Below, in pieces: positions 58,942 to 64,000 of a DNA stretch of 64,000 nt. The position numbers and the translations under genes are program-made. The DNA comes from Psychromonas arctica DSM 14288. GTDB taxonomy: Bacteria; Pseudomonadota; Gammaproteobacteria; Enterobacterales; Psychromonadaceae. Where the stretch lies: contig NZ_KI519477.1 of assembly GCF_000482725.1 (NCBI RefSeq), forward strand, positions 340,923-404,922, in the 5' to 3' direction. The stretch's first letter is position 1, and the number at the start of each line of letters is the position of its first letter. A model generated the notes under the pieces. It made no database searches, was not told where the DNA came from, and saw only the letters and a list, made by a program, of their open reading frames with translations.

Positions 58942-59316
58942 TTAAGATTTAGGCTTTTTAGCACCGTACTTAGAACGACCGTTACGACGTGCAGAAACAC
59001 CTGAAGTATCAAGTGCACCACGAATTGTATGGTAACGAACACCCGGTAAATCTTTTACACGACCGCCGCGGATCAAGATTACACTATGCTCTTGCAAGTT
59101 ATGGCCTTCACCACCGATGTACGAAGTTACTTCGAAACCGTTAGTTAGACGTACACGAGCAACTTTACGCATTGCCGAGTTAGGTTTTTTTGGTGTAGTT
59201 GTATATACACGAGTACATACACCACGTTTTTGTGGACACGCTTCTAGCGCAGGAACGTTAGTTTTTTGAACTTTGTCCTTACGCGGTTTGCGTACCAATT
59301 GTGAAATTGTTGCCAT
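58942..59316 (-). CDS. rpsL: Ribosomal protein S12
   Basis: The 124-residue decoding-centre protein starts [17 protein letters not shown] at 59316, with a ggagc ribosome site; the frame's extra 12 codons upstream are not conserved. [16 protein letters not shown] and [14 protein letters not shown] are the classical sites of streptomycin resistance. K43 and K88 (E. coli numbering) are the wild-type residues. It is first in rpsL-rpsG-fusA-tuf. Confidence 0.97.
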   Translation of the reverse strand: MATISQLVRKPRKDKVQKTNVPALEACPQKRGVCTRVYTTTPKKPNSAMRKVARVRLTNGFEVTSYIGGEGHNLQEHSVILIRGGRVKDLPGVRYHTIRGALDTSGVSARRNGRSKYGAKKPKS

Positions 59317-59521
59317 TGTTAAATAGCTCCTAATGTGTGTGTGAAAAATCAAGCCCTAAAGATTAGGGTCGCAAGAGTTTACGCTGAATAGAAAGGCGAG
59401 TCAATAAATAGACAATTGTGTTTTTGTTCACAAAATAAGAAAAGTAAAATGAGGCGACTAGTTATGTTTAGTTTATTGATTTAGAGGTAGGAATTGCTGT
59501 TATCTGTTTTTATCAAAAGCC

Positions 59522-59812
59522 TTACCAAGCTAACTGACTTTGACAACGAATAGTTAACGCAACAAACTCCGCGTAGCTAACTACCTGTCCCATATTTGCT
59601 TTTAATCCACGAGCCTGTAGATCGACGTCTAATACAAACAAACGCTTACTTTGATCTAGCTGTAGCAGGTGCGAATGCTGATCCGTTGTTGCACTAACGG
59701 CTGAGACTGCATCATTAAGTAATAACAAAAGGTCATTATCACTCAATTGCTTAACACAATCTTTTAGGGCAAAGCTATTAAATGGAGAACGGCTAACAGT
59801 GTGTAATATCAT
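59522..59812 (-). CDS. tusB: Sulfurtransferase complex subunit TusB
   Basis: The 96-residue protein opens MILHTVSRSPFNSFALKDC and ends SQLAW as TusB does. TusBCD relays persulfide sulfur from TusA to TusE for 2-thiouridine at the wobble base of tRNA. It starts immediately after tusC ends, so the three are coupled. Confidence 0.9.
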   Translation of the reverse strand: MILHTVSRSPFNSFALKDCVKQLSDNDLLLLLNDAVSAVSATTDQHSHLLQLDQSKRLFVLDVDLQARGLKANMGQVVSYAEFVALTIRCQSQLAW

Positions 59813-60178
59813 CTAAAAACTCATTAATTGGTGTTGTTGTTGAAGATATTCATTAATTTCATCAGTACTTAATAGCGTCGTTTTAATAACTAATTGTTCT
59901 ACCGAAATATTTCTTACTGAGAGTGAATCCTGACAAACATAAATTTGCTCAACATCATAAAGCTCAAGCATTTGTAACATCGGCTGAAAATCTTTTTGCA
60001 AAATAAAATCTGCTTGATGTTTTGCTAATAATTGATAAACACCATCACCTATAAAAAATATACTTAAGGATTCGTTAAAAGCAGACATCGCCAAGGTTAA
60101 ATCTAATGCCTCACGAGCAGTACTTGAACCATGGGGAGCTTGTCGATTTATGATGCCAATTTTCTTTTCCATGTTCAT
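59813..60178 (-). CDS. tusC: Sulfurtransferase complex subunit TusC
   Basis: The 121-residue DsrF-like protein opens IGIINRQAPHGSSTAREALD, as in TusC, and forms the middle of the TusBCD hexamer. It lies 3 bp after tusD on the same strand. The first ATG at 60178 and the Met two codons later are both possible starts. Confidence 0.92.
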   Translation of the reverse strand: MNMEKKIGIINRQAPHGSSTAREALDLTLAMSAFNESLSIFFIGDGVYQLLAKHQADFILQKDFQPMLQMLELYDVEQIYVCQDSLSVRNISVEQLVIKTTLLSTDEINEYLQQQHQLMSF

Positions 60179-60181
60179 GCC

Positions 60182-60586
60182 CTAAAACTGTATTAATCGA
60201 TCACAGCTAGCAGATAACTCAGCTAATTGCCCTAACCCGCTGAGTAAAAAAGGGGATTTAAGGTTGTAATGCTGTAAACCTAATTGTGCCGCCTCTTGCT
60301 CATTAACAATACCACGACGTAGTGATGCTGAGACACAAACTTCAAGTGCAAACTTGTATTGAGTCGCTAAAGCAACCCAGCGATCAGGTATATTCACCTC
60401 ATCGCTGGCAGGGTTAATTAAATCACTGGCTGTTAGTACACCATCTAAGTAGAAAAAAACGCCGCATATTTTATGCCCAGCAGCTAATACTGCCTCGCAA
60501 AACTGTAAGGCAGAGGCGGCATTTTGACTGCTAGCTGGATTTCCAGTCACTAACAAAGAGAATTTAATTACCTCAGAATCTGACAT
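60182..60586 (-). CDS. tusD: Sulfurtransferase complex subunit TusD
   Basis: The 134-residue DsrE-like protein has the catalytic cysteine in VCVSASLRRGIVNEQEA (near residue 78), which carries the persulfide. FSLLVTGNPASSQNAASAL is the family opening. It is first in tusDCB and lies 8 bp after the ridA stop codon, so the four genes may form one unit. Confidence 0.94.
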   Translation of the reverse strand: MSDSEVIKFSLLVTGNPASSQNAASALQFCEAVLAAGHKICGVFFYLDGVLTASDLINPASDEVNIPDRWVALATQYKFALEVCVSASLRRGIVNEQEAAQLGLQHYNLKSPFLLSGLGQLAELSASCDRLIQF

Positions 60587-60594
60587 ACTAAGCC

Positions 60595-60981
60595 TTAAGC
60601 CGTGTAAGCAATTGCTTCAACTTCAACCAGTACATCTTTTGGTAAACGAGCTACTTCAACACATGAACGAGCAGGTGCTAATTCAGCAAAGTATTTACCA
60701 TAAACTTCGTTGAATGCAACAAAGTCATTCATATCTTTAATAAAACAAGTCGTTTTAATTACCGTTTCAGCTGATGCGCCCGCTTCTTTTAATACCGCCA
60801 TTAAGTTTTTCATTACTTGCTCTGCTTGCTCAGTAACGCCACCTGCAACAACTTCCATCGAGTTAGGATCAAGTGGAATTTGACCAGAAGTGAAGACTAA
60901 ATTACCTAATTGATTTGCTTGTGAATAAGGACCAATAGCGGCAGGTGCATTTTCTGTGTTAATAATTGTTTTAGTTGTCAT
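60595..60981 (-). CDS. ridA: RidA-family reactive intermediate deaminase
   Basis: The 128-residue YjgF/YER057c/UK114-family protein has [20 protein letters not shown] and the catalytic arginine in [21 protein letters not shown]. It deaminates 2-aminoacrylate and other reactive enamines made by PLP enzymes. It lies directly upstream of tusDCB, 8 bp from tusD. Confidence 0.92.
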   Translation of the reverse strand: MTTKTIINTENAPAAIGPYSQANQLGNLVFTSGQIPLDPNSMEVVAGGVTEQAEQVMKNLMAVLKEAGASAETVIKTTCFIKDMNDFVAFNEVYGKYFAELAPARSCVEVARLPKDVLVEVEAIAYTA

Positions 60982-61198
60982 TTTATAATATTCCTAGTGA
61001 GTGAAAAATTAGTATCGACATATTGAGGTAGAAGCTAAATAAAAACAAGCCTATTTACAAGTCAAAATTAAAACTTTAGGCATAAAAATAATTAACCAAT
61101 CAGATAGAGAAAAAGAAGCTTAAGTAGCTGAACAATCAATCAAGGGATAATTTTTTAGATTTACGACAAATAATATGCCTATAAAAATAAACAGAATA

Positions 61199-61355
61199 AT
61201 CACGAAGGACACAGAGAGTACGAAGATTGATTAATCATATAAAAAGTAACGAATATTAACGCGAGTAAATGTCCATTCTGTAGATATGTTGCAAATCGTG
61301 CGCTTATAAATCACTAAGGACTTTTCCTTCGTGTTCTTCGCACCTTTGTGGTTAA
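61199..61355. repeat. Inverted-repeat element in the rpoC-ridA spacer
   Basis: One arm reads tcacgaaggacacagagagt-acgaag (61200-61225) and the other, inverted, ccttcgtgttcttcgcacctt-tgtgg (61326-61351). Both resemble a cacgaaggacacgaag block. About 100 bp of AT-rich DNA without an ORF separates the arms. The 615 bp spacer 60982-61596 holds only this element and the rpoC terminator. Confidence 0.6.
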
Positions 61356-61444
61356 TTGCTTTTAATTTGTTGCTTTTATTCTTTCTAGATCCCCATATAC
61401 AGCTAAGCATTTATCACCCCGCTTCAAACTAAAATTTCAGGCAT

Positions 61445-61472
61445 AAAAAAAGGTGCCGAAGCACCTTTTTTA
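61445..61472 (-). terminator. Terminator of the rpoBC operon
   Basis: aaaaaaggtgc pairs with gcacctttttt over a four-base cgaa loop with a long T-run on the minus strand, 125 bp past the rpoC stop codon. Confidence 0.92.
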
Positions 61473-61596
61473 TTTAAACATCATTTTAATTACATGAGGA
61501 ATCGTTACAAAATAACTTTCTCTAAATTGTTTTCAAAAAACCTTAAACACTGATTATTTTGAAAACAAAAGTTCAAATAATTTTTGAAGCCGATCC

Positions 61597-64000
61597 TTAT
61601 TCACCAAAATCAACGGCGTTTAGTAAGTCAGCTAAGTTTTGCTCAGCTGCTTCAACATCGATGATTGGCTCTTCAGTTACAGGTTCAAGCTCTTTCGCTT
61701 TAGCTGCAGCACGAGTACGGTGATGTGCAAAACCAGTACCAGCTGGAATCAAGCGACCTACGATTACATTCTCTTTCAAGCCATGTAATTGGTCACATTT
61801 ACCTGCAACAGCTGCTTCCGTAAGAACGCGCGTTGTTTCCTGGAAAGATGCCGCTGAAATAAATGATTCAGTTGCTAGTGATGCTTTAGTAATACCTAGT
61901 AACTGGTACTCAAACTTAGCTAAGTTTTTGCCTTCAGCTTCTAAGCGACGGTTTTCAATGATAACACGTGCTACTTCAGCTTGTTCGCCGACTAAGAACT
62001 GTGTATCACCCGCATCAGTAATAGTACATTTACGTAGCATTTGATTAACGATAACTTCAATGTGTTTATCATTAATTTTTACACCTTGTAAACGGTATAC
62101 TTCTTGTACTTCGTTAGTGATGTAGTTAGCCACTGGGCTAATACCACGTAGACGAAGGATGTCATGAGGAGACTCAGGACCGTCAGAAATAACCTCACCT
62201 TTTTCAATCTTCTCACCTTCGAAGATGTTTAGGTGACGCCATTTAGGAATCATCTCTTCGTAAACATCACCATTTGCTTGAGTGATCACTAGGCGACGCT
62301 TACCTTTGGTTTCTTTACCAAATGCTAACGTACCAGATACTTCAGCAAGAATAGCGGCATCTTTAGGTGTACGAGCTTCAAATAAGTCAGCTACGCGAGG
62401 TAGACCACCCGTGATATCACGAGTTTTCGAACTTTCTTGAGGGATACGAGCAACCGCATCACCAACTCGTACTTGAGCACCATCTTCTAGGCTAACGATT
62501 GCTTTGGCAGGAAGTGCATATTGCGCAGCAACTTCAGTACCAGGAATGAATAAATCATTACCTTTAGCATCAACTAATTTAGCCATTGGACGCATTTCTT
62601 TACCTGCACTTGGACGCTGTGCAGGGTCAATAATAACAATACTTGATAAACCAGTTAGTTCATCAGTTTGTTTATTAATAGTAATGCCTTCAATAAAGTC
62701 TAAGAACTCAACCGTACCTTCCACTTCCGTAATAATTGGATGTGTATGCGGGTCCCAGTTAGCAATGATTTCGCCAGCAGTGATTGCTGCACCATCTTGC
62801 TTCTCAAGAACAGCACCATAAGGTAGACGGTGATTCTCTTTAGTACGACCTAATTCATCAATAACGGTTAGCTCAGTTGAACGAGACGTTACAACTACTT
62901 TGCCATCAGAGTTAATTACAAACTTAGCGTTATGTAATTTAACTTTACCAGTATTTTTAACTTGGATATTGTTTTCTGATGCAGAACGCGATGCTGCACC
63001 ACCGATGTGGAATGTACGCATCGTTAACTGTGTACCAGGTTCACCGATAGACTGAGCGGCCATAACACCAACTGCTTCGCCTTGACCAACCATGTGTCCA
63101 CGAGCCAAATCACGACCGTAACATTGTGCACAAGCACCAAAGTCAGTATTACAAGTAATAACAGAGCGAACCCATACTTGGTCAACCGATGCTTCTTCGA
63201 TTAAGTCACAGTATTTTTCATCAAGTAATACGTTACGTGCGATTAAGACTTCGTTATCAGTACCTGGTTTAATGATGTCACGAGCAACAACACGACCTAG
63301 TACACGTTCACGAAGTGGTTCAACAACGTCGCCACCTTGAATTAACGGAGTAACTAACAGACCTTCAGTACTACCACAATCTTCTTCAGTAATAACTAAA
63401 TCTTGAGCAATATCAACAAGACGACGAGTTAGGTAACCCGAGTTTGCTGTTTTAAGTGCGGTATCGGCTAGACCTTTACGTGCGCCATGCGTCGAGATAA
63501 AGTACTGAAGTACGTTTAGACCTTCACGGAAGTTAGCCACGATAGGCGTTTCGATGATTGAACCATCTGGTTTAGCCATCAGACCACGCATACCGGCTAG
63601 CTGACGAATCTGAGCAGCACTACCACGTGCGCCCGAGTCGGCCATCATGTAAACGCTGTTAAACGAATCTTGCTGAACTTCTTCACCTTTCGCTGTTAAG
63701 ACTGTGTCTTTAGAAAGATTTTCCATCATCGCTTTAGCCACTTGCTCATTCGCACTAGCCCAAATATCGATAACTTTATTGTAACGCTCACCCGCAGTAA
63801 CAAGACCAGCTTGGAATTGCTCTTGGATTTCTAGTACTTCAGCTTCAGCTTCTTCAACTAAGCGTTTCTTAGCATCAGGAATAACCATGTCGTCGATACC
63901 TACAGAGGCACCTGACAATGTTGCGTACTCAAAACCTGTGTACATCAATTGGTCAGCAAAAATAACAGTGTCTTTAATACCTAGTAAACGGTAACAAGCA
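61597..64000 (-). CDS. rpoC: RNA polymerase beta' subunit (C-terminal part, cut by the window edge)
   Basis: The frame runs unbroken to the end of the window and encodes about the last 800 residues of beta'. Conserved segments include [33 protein letters not shown]-type sequence ([18 protein letters not shown]) and the second zinc site ([20 protein letters not shown]). The trigger-loop region [19 protein letters not shown] is intact. The N-terminus, with the active-site NADFDGD, lies beyond the edge. It is the last gene of rpoBC and ends at a strong terminator. Confidence 0.97.
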   Translation of the reverse strand, partial: ACYRLLGIKDTVIFADQLMYTGFEYATLSGASVGIDDMVIPDAKKRLVEEAEAEVLEIQEQFQAGLVTAGERYNKVIDIWASANEQVAKAMMENLSKDTVLTAKGEEVQQDSFNSVYMMADSGARGSAAQIRQLAGMRGLMAKPDGSIIETPIVANFREGLNVLQYFISTHGARKGLADTALKTANSGYLTRRLVDIAQDLVITEEDCGSTEGLLVTPLIQGGDVVEPLRERVLGRVVARDIIKPGTDNEVLIARNVLLDEKYCDLIEEASVDQVWVRSVITCNTDFGACAQCYGRDLARGHMVGQGEAVGVMAAQSIGEPGTQLTMRTFHIGGAASRSASENNIQVKNTGKVKLHNAKFVINSDGKVVVTSRSTELTVIDELGRTKENHRLPYGAVLEKQDGAAITAGEIIANWDPHTHPIITEVEGTVEFLDFIEGITINKQTDELTGLSSIVIIDPAQRPSAGKEMRPMAKLVDAKGNDLFIPGTEVAAQYALPAKAIVSLEDGAQVRVGDAVARIPQESSKTRDITGGLPRVADLFEARTPKDAAILAEVSGTLAFGKETKGKRRLVITQANGDVYEEMIPKWRHLNIFEGEKIEKGEVISDGPESPHDILRLRGISPVANYITNEVQEVYRLQGVKINDKHIEVIVNQMLRKCTITDAGDTQFLVGEQAEVARVIIENRRLEAEGKNLAKFEYQLLGITKASLATESFISAASFQETTRVLTEAAVAGKCDQLHGLKENVIVGRLIPAGTGFAHHRTRAAAKAKELEPVTEEPIIDVEAAEQNLADLLNAVDFGE

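Overview
The window looks like chromosome from an AT-rich, marine, gamma-proteobacterium of the Psychromonas/Moritella/Shewanella/Vibrio kind. This rests on a MotX gene for a sodium-driven polar flagellar motor, an lldP-dld lactate operon, a bacterial alternative oxidase, a PriB-containing rpsF-priB-rpsR-rplI operon and an E. coli-like argX-hisR-proM tRNA operon. The genus is an inference from reading proteins, not from a database search. I see no prophage, integrase, transposase, CRISPR array or rRNA.

Layout. 0-7 kb: a YqhD-type alcohol dehydrogenase divergent from an OhrR-like MarR regulator with repeat-rich 5' coding DNA, a Tat-exported PhoD phosphatase, and the kbl-tdh threonine degradation operon. 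7.1-8.1 kb: a decayed LysR gene. 8.2-13.7 kb: the acetoacetate/short-chain fatty acid set atoD-atoA-atoB-atoE with a divergent LysR regulator. 13.7-21.2 kb: asparaginase, a DUF1971 protein, alternative oxidase, TapT, MobB, a LysE/RhtB exporter, an aldo/keto reductase and a porin. 21.2-23.5 kb: a gene-poor, repeat-rich stretch ending in three minus-strand tRNAs (Arg, His, Pro), with duplicated pieces of the Pro tRNA on both sides of the intact gene.

23.6-30.2 kb: rnr-rlmB, a DUF481-like outer-membrane protein and the rpsF operon. 30.4-34.1 kb: a BaeSR-like two-component system, with a proline-rich sensor, beside two small genes (a poly-proline protein and an EF-hand protein). 34.3-37.7 kb: msrC, lysS and prfB with its programmed frameshift. 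38.1-41.8 kb: ilvIH, a PspG-like membrane protein, a PCu(A)C copper chaperone and a small outer-membrane barrel. 42.2-46.4 kb: the sulfate-reduction operon cysJIH. 46.5-53.1 kb: motX, then dld and lldP with a divergent LysR gene. 53.6 kb: a PEP-CTERM protein. 54.4-64 kb: on the minus strand, rpoC (cut by the window edge), ridA, tusDCB, rpsL, rpsG, fusA and tuf, an rpoBC-str arrangement, followed by a tandem array of decayed tuf 3' ends.

The least ordinary material is in the DNA between genes. Two highly expressed minus-strand transcription units (the tRNA operon and tuf) are each followed by tandem 171-174 bp copies of 'gene 3' end plus terminator'. Many other spacers carry short tandem repeats of 7, 9, 14 or 15 bp. 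The MarR gene has a 10 bp duplication that puts its upstream ATG out of frame and a 15 bp in-frame repeat just behind it. Metabolic genes are otherwise standard: amino-acid catabolism, lactate and short-chain fatty acid use, assimilatory sulfate reduction and branched-chain amino acid synthesis.
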